Shown here: piece by piece, positions 15,737 through 22,941 of the stretch
How positions within the stretch are numbered: position 1 is the stretch's first letter
Layout: the number at the start of each line of letters is the position of its first letter
NCBI GenBank assembly: GCA_963589585.1
Contig: CAVALG010000106.1
Location: 1-24,585 of the forward strand
From: CAVALG01 sp963589585
GTDB lineage: Bacteria; Bacillota; Clostridia; Oscillospirales; Acutalibacteraceae
Direction: 5' to 3'
DNA length: 24,585 nucleotides
Translations under genes and position numbers: made by a program
Notes under the pieces: generated by a model
What the model saw: only the letters and a program-made list of their open reading frames with translations
The model's database searches: none
What the model was told of the DNA's origin: nothing

Positions 15737-16261
15737 ATGGAATCAAAAAGGATTACAAGTCGAGATTTTTTTACATGTGATGCAGTAGAATTGGCTAAAA
15801 AACTAATAGGTAAAGTTATTTGCCATCAAGATGGGACGGGAGAAGAAAGGTTTGTTATCAAAGCGCGAATAACCGCAACCGAAGCATATCATAAAGAAGA
15901 TAGTTGTCTGGATGATAACAGGGCAAAAAAAGCAACAAGCCAAAGACTTGCAGGTGGCCATATTCATTTCCATAATGCCGGAAGAGGGCGCAGGCGCATT
16001 GATATTGTAGCCAATAAAGAGGGTGTTTCAGAAAGTGTTCTTATAGCGGGCGTTGATATGTACGATGGCCCGTCAAAGACATTATGGGCTCTTGATATTG
16101 ATGATCCCAAATATGATGGTCTTGATCTTATAGATCCTGAAGCCACAATATGGATTGAAGATGACGGAACAATGGTTGAATTAAATGAAGCTACGCAGAG
16201 AAAAAACATAGAGGATACTACTCCATTGAGGTTCACAGCGAAAATGTTTAAATTTAGATAA
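15737..16261 (+). CDS. divergent 3-methyladenine DNA glycosylase (AAG/MPG family)
   Basis: 174 residues. The order of motifs follows AAG: DFFTCDAVELAKKLIGKV (10-27), ARITATEAYH (43-52, with the catalytic-type Glu49 and stacking Tyr51), an RAKKATSQR loop, GHIHFHNAGRGRRRIDIVAN (about 74-93, replacing the usual YxYxxYGMHYCxNVV), SVLIAGVDMYDGPSKTLWALDI (about 100-121), WIEDDG, and a final TPLRFTAKMF. AAG enzymes excise alkylated purines from DNA. The Tyr/Gly-rich DNA-probing segment is strongly altered, so the substrate may differ. Base composition is more AT-rich than the PAD genes. ATG 15737 follows AAAGGATG. It ends 1 bp before the truncated PAD start at 16263. Confidence 0.72.
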   Translation: MESKRITSRDFFTCDAVELAKKLIGKVICHQDGTGEERFVIKARITATEAYHKEDSCLDDNRAKKATSQRLAGGHIHFHNAGRGRRRIDIVANKEGVSESVLIAGVDMYDGPSKTLWALDIDDPKYDGLDLIDPEATIWIEDDGTMVELNEATQRKNIEDTTPLRFTAKMFKFR

Positions 16262-16262
16262 C

Positions 16263-16493
16263 ATGCTCTGCGTTTCCTCACTTTTAAAAGCCAATCCGAA
16301 ATACGGTTTGTCGGCGGAGAATTTGTTTTCCGCTTTATCCGACTGTGGCGAAACCGAGGAAGAAAGGCTCGAAAGAGAGCGAGCGGAAAACCCGCATTCG
16401 GATTGCGTGTATATAGGTTACAGACAAGATTACTACGGCGGTCCCGTAAGGTATAGGTACTACAACAAAAGGTTCGGTACTCACGATCATTAA
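16263..16493 (+). pseudogene. chimeric remnant: PAD N-terminus fused to lipoprotein C-terminus
   Basis: An open frame of 76 codons. Codons 1-26 (MLCVSSLLKANPKYGLSAEN...) match the start of PAD copy 3 (18738 onward), including the TAAcATG junction with the preceding AAG-like gene. From about codon 27, CGETEEERLERERAENPHSDC to GTHDH is the lipoprotein of 13988-14203 without its signal peptide. The junction lies near 16340-16348, where the lipoprotein gene and this gene share a short TATCCG-type match. Unlike copy 3, there is no GAGGAA before the ATG. It is probably the scar of a deletion or unequal exchange within the array. A cytoplasmic product cannot be excluded. Confidence 0.8.
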
Positions 16494-16539
16494 AACAAAG
16501 CGGTGTTGAAAGTCTTTAAAAATAAAAGGGGAACTGAGT

Positions 16540-17004
16540 ATGAACATATTAAAAAAACTAACAAACATATTGGAAGTTGAAACGGACAAAGAAAAGATTA
16601 CCGAAGCAATTCAAAAAATCAATTCTTTGATAACCGCCAAAGGAGTTCTCAGAATGGGCCCCGTCGGTTATCTGAAACCTCTTGAGATAAAATCACATAT
16701 ATGTAAGAAAGATGAGTTTGAGGCCGGGTATTTCGATTGCGATGCATGGGGAAACAACTGGGGGTATCCTGTACGGCCGGACTGTATATATATCCAACCG
16801 GACTATGACGGAATTGAAATCGTACTGTCAATGAATGAGCAATATGCTGTTTCCTGCCTTGTAAAAAGCGCCTGTATATACTTATACGGCAGCGGCATAA
16901 ACGCTCCGTCTGCGGATCAGAAACAAATCGGGAAACTGTTTAAGCAAATCGGCGCTCCCCGAAGCCAATATAATATGTGCGATTTTTATATAAGTAACAA
17001 TTAA
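16540..17004 (+). CDS. small AAG-fold-like protein, copy 2 (unknown function)
   Basis: 154 residues, paralogue of the 14249-14731 product with the same upstream DNA (AAAATAAAAGGGGAACT) and the same N-terminal helix motif VETDKEKI. The beta domain has IYIQPDYDGIEIVLSM, matching VYVRPGYTGVDILLAL. At the position of the catalytic-type Glu of the AAG-like relatives it has Lys51 (LEIKSH against LKTESH), so a glycosylase reaction is unlikely. It has diverged strongly from copy 1 while the flanking genes have not. It precedes PAD copy 2 by 39 bp. Confidence 0.55.
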   Translation: MNILKKLTNILEVETDKEKITEAIQKINSLITAKGVLRMGPVGYLKPLEIKSHICKKDEFEAGYFDCDAWGNNWGYPVRPDCIYIQPDYDGIEIVLSMNEQYAVSCLVKSACIYLYGSGINAPSADQKQIGKLFKQIGAPRSQYNMCDFYISNN

Positions 17005-17043
17005 AACCGCCTGCTGAAATTTTTTAAAAGAAAGGAAATACCA

Positions 17044-17919
17044 ATGAGGAAAAAGAATTATGTAGCGCAGCTTTTATACTTTTCGGATTTACTTGCGCAA
17101 AAATATCCCGAAGATTCAGCCAATCTGTTTGCCGCGCTTGAAAAGCATAATGTGGCTTACGGATTTATAAAGGGTGCAAAGGATGTCTATATACGGGACT
17201 TTATGCCGATACAGATTCATAGCCGTTACCCGAATGATAATGTGTTGTTTCGGTTTGAACCGTCTTACTTAAAAAACCACCGTGGTTCGCAGACCGATTT
17301 TTCAAAGGATATCGATACAAATTGGCAGGCGGTTGACGGCTGGCGTCCGCCCTGTGATTTTGACAAATCGGAAATAAAACTTGAAGGCGGAAATATAGTT
17401 GTTTCGCCTGATGACGAAAAAGTAATTATCAGCGACCGTGTGTTTTCCGAAAATCCCGAATACGCAAAATCCGAATTGGTGCGTAAACTCGACGCAACAC
17501 TGTGCGGACCGGAAATAATTATAATTCCGGCGCTCGGCAGCGACATCACCGGCCACGCAGATAATATGGTTCGCTTTTTGGACGATAAGACCATCATATG
17601 TAACGAATCGGTGTTTCCGAACGGCGTTGAACAACAAATAAAAAAGACAATGCAGTATCACGGATTGGATGTGGTTGAGTTTCCGTTTGCACCGATTGAT
17701 AACAAGGGCGGCGTGGGGCGCTATTTGAATTATCTTGAAACGGATGAAGCGGTATTTTTGCCCGTGTTCGGCATAGAAACGGACGCAAGAGCTATCACTG
17801 CTGCCCAAAAATTGTTTTCAAAGCTCGTTGAGCCCGTTAAGATACCCGGTATTGCCGTAAACGGCGGCGGTTTGCACAGCATTAGTTGGGGGATGACCGA
17901 TTATGTTTGGAGCGATTAG
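17044..17919 (+). CDS. short agmatine deiminase/PAD-fold protein, copy 2, catalytic Cys replaced by Ser
   Basis: 291 residues, PAD_porph family, paralogue of 14779-15636. Motifs: YIRDFMP (R51, D52), LEGGN (about 113-117), GHADNMVRF (His171, Asp173) and NGGGLHSISW with Ser279 where active family members have Cys. Residues 60-115 and about 150-165 differ from copy 1, while from the GHAD motif to the stop the two genes are nearly identical in DNA as well, and so is the following 100 bp. This pattern points to recent duplication or gene conversion of the 3' part. ATG 17044 follows AAAGGAAATACCA. The role is unclear; it may be a non-catalytic guanidine-binding paralogue. Confidence 0.85.
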   Translation: MRKKNYVAQLLYFSDLLAQKYPEDSANLFAALEKHNVAYGFIKGAKDVYIRDFMPIQIHSRYPNDNVLFRFEPSYLKNHRGSQTDFSKDIDTNWQAVDGWRPPCDFDKSEIKLEGGNIVVSPDDEKVIISDRVFSENPEYAKSELVRKLDATLCGPEIIIIPALGSDITGHADNMVRFLDDKTIICNESVFPNGVEQQIKKTMQYHGLDVVEFPFAPIDNKGGVGRYLNYLETDEAVFLPVFGIETDARAITAAQKLFSKLVEPVKIPGIAVNGGGLHSISWGMTDYVWSD

Positions 17920-17953
17920 CGCCTGTTTTTTAAAAAAATTTTGCATGGTATGG

Positions 17954-17959
17954 TATAAT
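17954..17959 (+). promoter_or_regulatory. extended -10 promoter before AAG-like gene, copy 2
   Basis: TGG-TATAAT, a duplicate of the element at 15668-15676. The block from the end of the PAD gene through this promoter to the next ATG is conserved with very few changes. Confidence 0.6.
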
Positions 17960-18019
17960 AAATTAAATTGAAGCAGGTAATGCTTTAATTTAATTACAAT
18001 GTTGAAAGGGCGAATAGGA

Positions 18020-18736
18020 ATGGAATATCTTGAAGACCTAAAACTATTGGTTAATGAATTAGAAAGTAAAACAAATAAAGAAGAACAGATCAAAATTCTT
18101 CAAAAAATCGGCAAAGCACTGATAACAGAATATGAAATTAAAGTTGATGGAATAAAAATAGAACCATTATGGGTTGAGGCATATTATTATAACCAAGAAA
18201 ATTTTGCTGATTGTAATTCACACTTGGATGATAAGCAAAAAAATAGGTTTGGGCAACTATATTTTCATAATAAAGGTTACGGCGGCTTTGATATCTGCCT
18301 ATCAAATTCTGATAAATTTTACCTATCATTTTTGTTGAAAGCAACTCTTATTAATGGAAAATTCAATACACAAACGGGCATATATGATTTTTTGACTGCT
18401 ACCGATAAGAGCGAAGCCGAATTAGAAAATAAAGAAAATGTATTGATAAAAAAGGATTCGCCTAAAAAGTATGATATTAAATACGCAGAGCGTGTCGGCA
18501 TTACTAAACCATGTTATAAAACAGAGGCGTTAGCGATGTTTCCAATTGAAGTTTTAGGAAATGAGAACTACAACTTTACATTTGCTCGCAAAAATTTGGT
18601 TCCGTTGGTAGAGAAAACGATAAAAGAATATAAAGAACTAACAAATAAGACAAAAAAAGAATGCAAAGATTATTGCAAAAAAACATTTGGCTGGGTGCCG
18701 GACAAAGTTACTCGAATTTTTAATGAGGAATCATAA
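18020..18736 (+). CDS. AAG-fold-like protein with C-terminal extension
   Basis: 238 residues. The N-terminal helical hairpin (ELESKTNKEEQIKILQKI, about 13-30) is shared with the small copies. Then comes an AAG-like core with LWVEAYYYN (50-58; Glu53, Tyr55 in the catalytic-type positions), HLDDKQKNRFGQLYFHNKGYGGFDICL (about 68-94) and FLLKATLINGK. A Lys-rich C-terminal half (residues 130-238) contains PCYKTEALAMF and ends in TFGWVPDKVTRIF. It links the small unknown copies to the clearer glycosylase at 15737. Markedly AT-rich compared with its neighbours, suggesting recent acquisition. ATG at 18020 follows AAAGGG/AGG. The stop lies 1 bp before PAD copy 3, so the pair is translationally coupled. 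Confidence 0.55.
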   Translation: MEYLEDLKLLVNELESKTNKEEQIKILQKIGKALITEYEIKVDGIKIEPLWVEAYYYNQENFADCNSHLDDKQKNRFGQLYFHNKGYGGFDICLSNSDKFYLSFLLKATLINGKFNTQTGIYDFLTATDKSEAELENKENVLIKKDSPKKYDIKYAERVGITKPCYKTEALAMFPIEVLGNENYNFTFARKNLVPLVEKTIKEYKELTNKTKKECKDYCKKTFGWVPDKVTRIFNEES

Positions 18737-18737
18737 C

Positions 18738-19538
18738 ATGCTCTGCTTTTCCTCACTTTTAAAAACCAATCCGAAATACGGTTTATCGGCAGAAAATTTA
18801 TTTTCCGCATTGTCCTGCAACGGGGAGCGATTTATCCTTTTTGACGGTGCAAAGGACATTTGGGCAAGGGATTATATGCCTATCGTAACCAAAAACGGCA
18901 GGCGCATATCTTTCCGTTATGAGCCGCGCTACCTTAAAGGTTATGAAAACCTGCGTACCGATTACCGCAAAGATGTTGCACCGCAATTTGATTTTTCGGT
19001 TACATATTCAAATATCAACCTTGACGGCGGCAATGTCGTATTTTCTCCGTCAAAAACAAAAGCCGTAATTACCGACCGCCTGTTTTCCGAAAACCCCGAA
19101 TATGATAAAACCGCCCTTTTAACCGAACTTGAAAATCTGCTTTGGGCGAAAGTGATTATAATTCCGTCGCTTGACAGCGATATGACAGGCCACGCGGACG
19201 GCGTGGTGCGCTTTGCGGACGAAAACACCGTAATAGGCAACGATACGCCTTGCAAAAACGGCTATGAGCAAAAGGTTAAAAGAGCCCTGCGCAAGCATGG
19301 CATTTCGGTTGAGGATTTCCCGTATTTCGATTCCGTCGGCAAAAGCGCCGTCGGCAGTTATCTTAATTTTCTTGAAACAGAAAAGCATATTTTTCTGCCC
19401 GTTTTCGATTCCCCTTGTGACGAAACCGCGGTAAAACGCGCCAAAGAACTTTTCGGCAAAAAGATTATCCCCGTAAATATAAACTCCGTAGCGGAGGATG
19501 GCGGAGCGCTTAATTGCATAAGTTGGGAAACCGATTGA
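18738..19538 (+). CDS. short agmatine deiminase/PAD-fold protein, copy 3, catalytic Cys retained
   Basis: 266 residues of the PAD_porph/agmatine deiminase family. It keeps the canonical residues that copies 1 and 2 lost: IWARDYMP (Trp42, Arg44, Asp45), LDGGN (95-99), GHADGVVRF (His152, Asp154) and DGGALNCISW with Cys260 as presumed nucleophile, though the residue before Cys is Asn, not His. Such enzymes hydrolyse a guanidinium group to a ureido group; the substrate here (agmatine, free arginine or a peptide arginine) is unknown and the protein is shorter than true agmatine deiminases. ATG 18738 follows GAGGAATCATAAC. An earlier in-frame start at 18687 lies inside the preceding gene and is rejected. 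Confidence 0.88.
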   Translation: MLCFSSLLKTNPKYGLSAENLFSALSCNGERFILFDGAKDIWARDYMPIVTKNGRRISFRYEPRYLKGYENLRTDYRKDVAPQFDFSVTYSNINLDGGNVVFSPSKTKAVITDRLFSENPEYDKTALLTELENLLWAKVIIIPSLDSDMTGHADGVVRFADENTVIGNDTPCKNGYEQKVKRALRKHGISVEDFPYFDSVGKSAVGSYLNFLETEKHIFLPVFDSPCDETAVKRAKELFGKKIIPVNINSVAEDGGALNCISWETD

Positions 19539-19565
19539 CCCACGACAGAATGGCTTTAATATTAA

Positions 19566-19615
19566 CACCTCGGCAGTCGAACCATTATCGGTTAGGCTGC
19601 CAAGGTGCCTTTTCT
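19566..19615 (+). terminator. strong intrinsic terminator at the end of the PAD/AAG array
   Basis: A multi-part stem: CACCT (19566-19570) with AGGTG (19603-19607), GGCAG with CTGCC, and AACC with GGTT around a short loop, followed by a T-rich run (19610-19616). It begins 28 bp after the last PAD stop. Confidence 0.8.
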
Positions 19616-20155
19616 TGTCGTTCTATGTGTCATATGCCGGATTGTAGATGTCAGAAGTAAACAGCGGTAGTTTTGATAATAGACGGTAAAAAATCGTCAA
19701 TCTTAATTTATTGCCTGTTATCAAACCGAACGCCGCACTACCGCGCGGCTTGCCTGTTATTCGCCGTCTGCCGCTACCCCTTAATTATGCATTTTTCATT
19801 CTGCATTCTTAATTGCACAAGCCTCTTACCTCCTCCTGACGGGGGAGGTAGGTTTTGCCCGTTGGGCAAAACTCGGAGGGAGAGAAAAAACTAACGATAA
19901 GAACAATTTACCGTATGTTGTCGATCTTAAATACGGCAGCGGTAATTTGATAACAGACAATAAAAACTGCTATACTTTAGTTCTTCTCTCCCTCAGTCAA
20001 AAATCGAAGATTTTTGACTGCTCCCTCGTCAGATGGAGCCAAGGGTTTGTAGGTAACGGCAGTTAGAATACAGACGGTAATTGCTGCTTTATTTAGTTTT
20101 TGAACTGCCGCTATGTTAAATTGCTTTTATCTTATTATAGGTGTGCATAAATCTC
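19616..20155. repeat. repeat field downstream of the array
   Basis: No gene is supported. It holds a core repeat at 19823-19890 (related to 8787-8850), a reversed copy with the AAAAATC/GATTTTT hairpin at 19984-20044, and three variants of the GGTAATTTGATAACAGACGGTAA fragment (near 19665, 19935 and 20045). Confidence 0.7.
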
Positions 20156-20346
20156 TTGCCTCCATCTGACAGGGGTGTGGGTGTCCGGTGGACACATCTG
20201 CGCAGCAGAAGCACCGACCGAGGCGGCAGCCGAGACGCTGGGTTTTGCCGTCCATCCACAATTTTGCGGTGTGCACAGAGCTCTTGCCTCCATCTGACGA
20301 GGGAGGTGGGTTTTGCCCGTAGGGCAAAACCCGGAGGGAGAGAAAA
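20156..20346. repeat. two adjacent palindromic repeat copies
   Basis: 20156-20247 corresponds to the left and middle of the repeat at 49-170 (GTCCGGTGGACAC, AGCAGAAGCACCGACCGAGG). 20281-20346 corresponds to the core at 8787-8850 (TTTTGCCC/GGGCAAAA hairpin, GGAGGGAGAGAAAAA). The first copy appears to switch into GGGTTTTGCC at 20241, a junction between two repeat subtypes. Confidence 0.75.
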
Positions 20347-20461
20347 ATTGACGGTAATCACAGTTCACTGTCTTTTATCAAGTCTAAAAAGCGTAAGAAC
20401 AGTAAAATCCGGCTGCAGCGCTCACCGTCCGTCTGCAAATCGCCGTTGCCGATGTAAATAC

Positions 20462-20499
20462 AAGTCCAAAGCCCGACGCCTGTAAATACGGCGCCGGGC
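20462..20499 (-). terminator. intrinsic terminator of the cREC operon
   Basis: A 10-bp stem, GCCCGACGCC (20471-20480) with GGCGCCGGGC (20490-20499, one G-T pair), followed on the minus strand by TTTGGACTTGTATTT. It lies directly after the stop at 20505. Confidence 0.75.
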
Positions 20500-20504
20500 G
20501 CGTT

Positions 20505-21791
20505 TTAATCGTCTGTTTTCTGCCAATAACGGTCAATTATGCGCTGCATATTTTCCCTGCCTACGGGGTTTTGAGTGTGAAGTTTAACGGGATAAAATCT
20601 CTTGGTTTCGGCAAGCCAATCAAGCAGTTTTATTCCGTCGCCTCCGTAGGCGGCATAATCCCCTAAATCGTGGTCGCAGTCAATAAGTTCAATCTTGATT
20701 TCTTCCCTTTCGCTGAGCAATATTTGCAGTTCCGCCGCTTTTACGCTGCGGCACCACACATACCCTTCGGGCGCCGGACGGATATCGTCAAGCCAGATTT
20801 TTGTTATAGGCTCATCTTCAAGTAAACCCGCAAGATACAACCCTTTTTTCGTAAATTGCCACGTTCTGCTTTTTTCGGTAATCTCATCGTTTAATATGCA
20901 GCGGTACGCGTTTAACAAAAGCGTCAAATCTATTTCGCCCTTTTCGTAATTGCCAAGGGCTGTCAGCACTCTTTTTACGCCTGTCGGCTTTTCTCGGTAA
21001 TATTCAAGGTTCATATAGTTGTGCATAACTTCATAATAAACGATTCCGTCCTCTCTTTGGAAATAGCCTTCGGCGTTCATATCTGAACTATCACCGTACT
21101 TTTTAACAGCGTTTTGTGCCTTTTTGCTTTTAAAGCGCGAAAGACCTATTTCGGTAAGTACAAACGGTCCGCCGCAAAAGCCGTCTTTGTTGAATTTATC
21201 GCAAACAATGTCGCCGCTTTTAAACGGAGTGGGGAAGTCAAAGAAAAGTCCGCCGAACACGCCGTAAAAAATAATATTGCGGTCGGCACTGCCGATACAA
21301 TCCGGGCGAATTTTCAAAAGTTCAAAATCGGCTGAAAACTCGGCTGTTACTTTGCTGCGCTTTTGGTTTAAAATATTTTTTTCGCATATTATTTTTTCTA
21401 TATCCCTATCCGTTTTTACCGCATTTTTAACGGCTTCAAATGACGAATAGAATACATCATCATATCCTTCGGAACCGTCTTTATAAATATACCGCAAACC
21501 GTAAACACTGTTTTCGGCAGAGCAAAACTCTTTAACATACCTGTTTTCAACGGCAATATATTTTTCAAGAAATTTATGCAGACTTTTTTGCGGTACGGTG
21601 TTGTTGCGCTTTTCAATTTCGCAATCGGGCATTGTATCAATAAGTTCTTTAAAAGCCGAATGTTTTTCTTTTAAAGTTATTCCTTTGCATTGGTAAATAA
21701 GCCACGCCGCCTCAAGCGAGGTGAAATTGTAACCTATATCTTCAAGATGCTTTTTTATATCCTTTGAGTTTATGTATTTAAAAATGTTCAT
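20505..21791 (-). CDS. cREC-domain protein (cyclic-phosphate-processing receiver) with unknown N-terminal module
   Basis: 428 residues. The C-terminal 100 residues resemble the cREC receiver family: KIWLDDIRPAPEGY (331-344, acidic pocket Asp335/Asp336), DCDHDLGDYAAYGGDG (about 371-386) and KLHTQNPVG (about 403-411), with an HTxN motif. cREC domains were described in RNA repair and conflict systems and predicted to handle cyclic phosphate ends. Residues 95-216 look homologous to residues 168-308 of the product of the upstream gene (VFGG...FPTPFKSGDIV against AFGG...LPVPYSPGNIL). The start ATG overlaps the upstream TGA by 4 bp (ATGA), with GGAGG in front. I do not recognise residues 1-90 or 220-325. 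Confidence 0.75.
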   Translation of the reverse strand: MNIFKYINSKDIKKHLEDIGYNFTSLEAAWLIYQCKGITLKEKHSAFKELIDTMPDCEIEKRNNTVPQKSLHKFLEKYIAVENRYVKEFCSAENSVYGLRYIYKDGSEGYDDVFYSSFEAVKNAVKTDRDIEKIICEKNILNQKRSKVTAEFSADFELLKIRPDCIGSADRNIIFYGVFGGLFFDFPTPFKSGDIVCDKFNKDGFCGGPFVLTEIGLSRFKSKKAQNAVKKYGDSSDMNAEGYFQREDGIVYYEVMHNYMNLEYYREKPTGVKRVLTALGNYEKGEIDLTLLLNAYRCILNDEITEKSRTWQFTKKGLYLAGLLEDEPITKIWLDDIRPAPEGYVWCRSVKAAELQILLSEREEIKIELIDCDHDLGDYAAYGGDGIKLLDWLAETKRFYPVKLHTQNPVGRENMQRIIDRYWQKTDD

Positions 21792-22918
21792 TTTTCCTCC
21801 GCTTTCTGTAGTCCTTGTTTTATAACGCTGTATTTTTTCGGCAATTCACCGTTATAAATTCTTGTATGATATAAAGGTGAAAGATATTGCGGATTTCTAT
21901 AAGGTTTTGCAAAATAATTTCCGTGTTTAAGTGCCCCGTTTCCTAATTTGCCATCTTCATCAGGATAAACACATTGAATACCGCAGCAATCGTTACCCAC
22001 CTCGGTCAGTCGGCAATAACACGGACCGTAAGTGTACGGCGAACAGTCAATTTCTAAAATATTACCGGGACTGTACGGTACGGGGAGGTTTAAAGTTGCG
22101 CCTCCGAAAGCCTCTGCCGCATTATCAAATGAGGGAAACCCGTTTTTTGCATTTTTTAAAAAATATTGTATTTCTCCGCTGCTGTCGGCAATGTATGTGT
22201 ATTCCGGGAATAAAAATCCGCAATAACCTATGGGGTCGCCTTTGCGCAACAACTTAATTTTCCAATAAAGGCAACTCCAATCATCGTCACAGTTTTCCTT
22301 GCGGTATTCGCGGATTGCCTTTTGCGCTTCTTCAATTGAAGGCGCATAGTATTCTCCGTCTATCATATTGTCGTCATCGGAATTATCACCCGTGTGCAGA
22401 GTTATCGATAAAACTCCACAGTTTTCATCCTTTTGGTATACTGATTCGCAAGCGTCCTTAAGGGCGGCAATGTAGTTATTAACAGTTTTGCCGCTCTTTT
22501 CGGTTTTACAGACGCCTGCCAAACGGGTAAGCAGCATTTTCTTTTTTATAAGACTTATCGGCGCGCCTGCAATGATGTTGGCATAGTCGGTGTTGTTTAA
22601 TATTTGTCGGTTTTCAAGCAGGTATTCCCGTAGCTCCGGCGAATGAAGAAGATTTACAGCCGTTTCGAATATATCGGTTTCTCCGCTTTCTGCCTGCGCT
22701 TCCACCCATTTTTTCGGGTTTTTCAAATATGCCTCGCGGTATGCTTTTACAGTCATTCCGTTTGCTAACGATTCTTCGTTTTCGTCCTTTGTGTAATCGT
22801 ATTCCCAGCCGCAATGCCCGCATATCCAATGCATATCAAGGGTTTCGTGTTTGCATATCGGGCAGGTGACTATGTGAAAATTTCCGCTTTTATATTCTTC
22901 GGTTTCGCGTATGTTCAT
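21788..22918 (-). CDS. CPCC-type zinc-ribbon protein with module shared with the cREC protein
   Basis: 376 residues. The N-terminus has a four-Cys zinc ribbon, CPIC (Cys19, Cys22) and CGHC (Cys33, Cys36) followed by GWEYD. This is the CPCC-finger arrangement (CPxC...CxxCxWExD) common in Firmicutes and Bacteroidota accessory proteins and immunity-like clusters. Residues 80-160 are helical. Residues 168-308 are the module shared with the downstream cREC protein, ending with a Cys/Tyr-rich part (about 291-305). Function unknown. ATG 22918 follows AAAGGAGCGCAAT. It lies 23 bp after the phosphatase gene and overlaps the cREC gene by 4 bp, so all three are one operon. Confidence 0.7.
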   Translation of the reverse strand: MNIRETEEYKSGNFHIVTCPICKHETLDMHWICGHCGWEYDYTKDENEESLANGMTVKAYREAYLKNPKKWVEAQAESGETDIFETAVNLLHSPELREYLLENRQILNNTDYANIIAGAPISLIKKKMLLTRLAGVCKTEKSGKTVNNYIAALKDACESVYQKDENCGVLSITLHTGDNSDDDNMIDGEYYAPSIEEAQKAIREYRKENCDDDWSCLYWKIKLLRKGDPIGYCGFLFPEYTYIADSSGEIQYFLKNAKNGFPSFDNAAEAFGGATLNLPVPYSPGNILEIDCSPYTYGPCYCRLTEVGNDCCGIQCVYPDEDGKLGNGALKHGNYFAKPYRNPQYLSPLYHTRIYNGELPKKYSVIKQGLQKAEEK

Positions 22919-22941
22919 ATTGCGCTCCTTTCGACGTTCGG

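Noticed and set aside
20141..20485. A 114-codon open frame on the plus strand
   Set aside because: It is made of dispersed palindromic repeats and the operon terminator, with no ribosome binding site.
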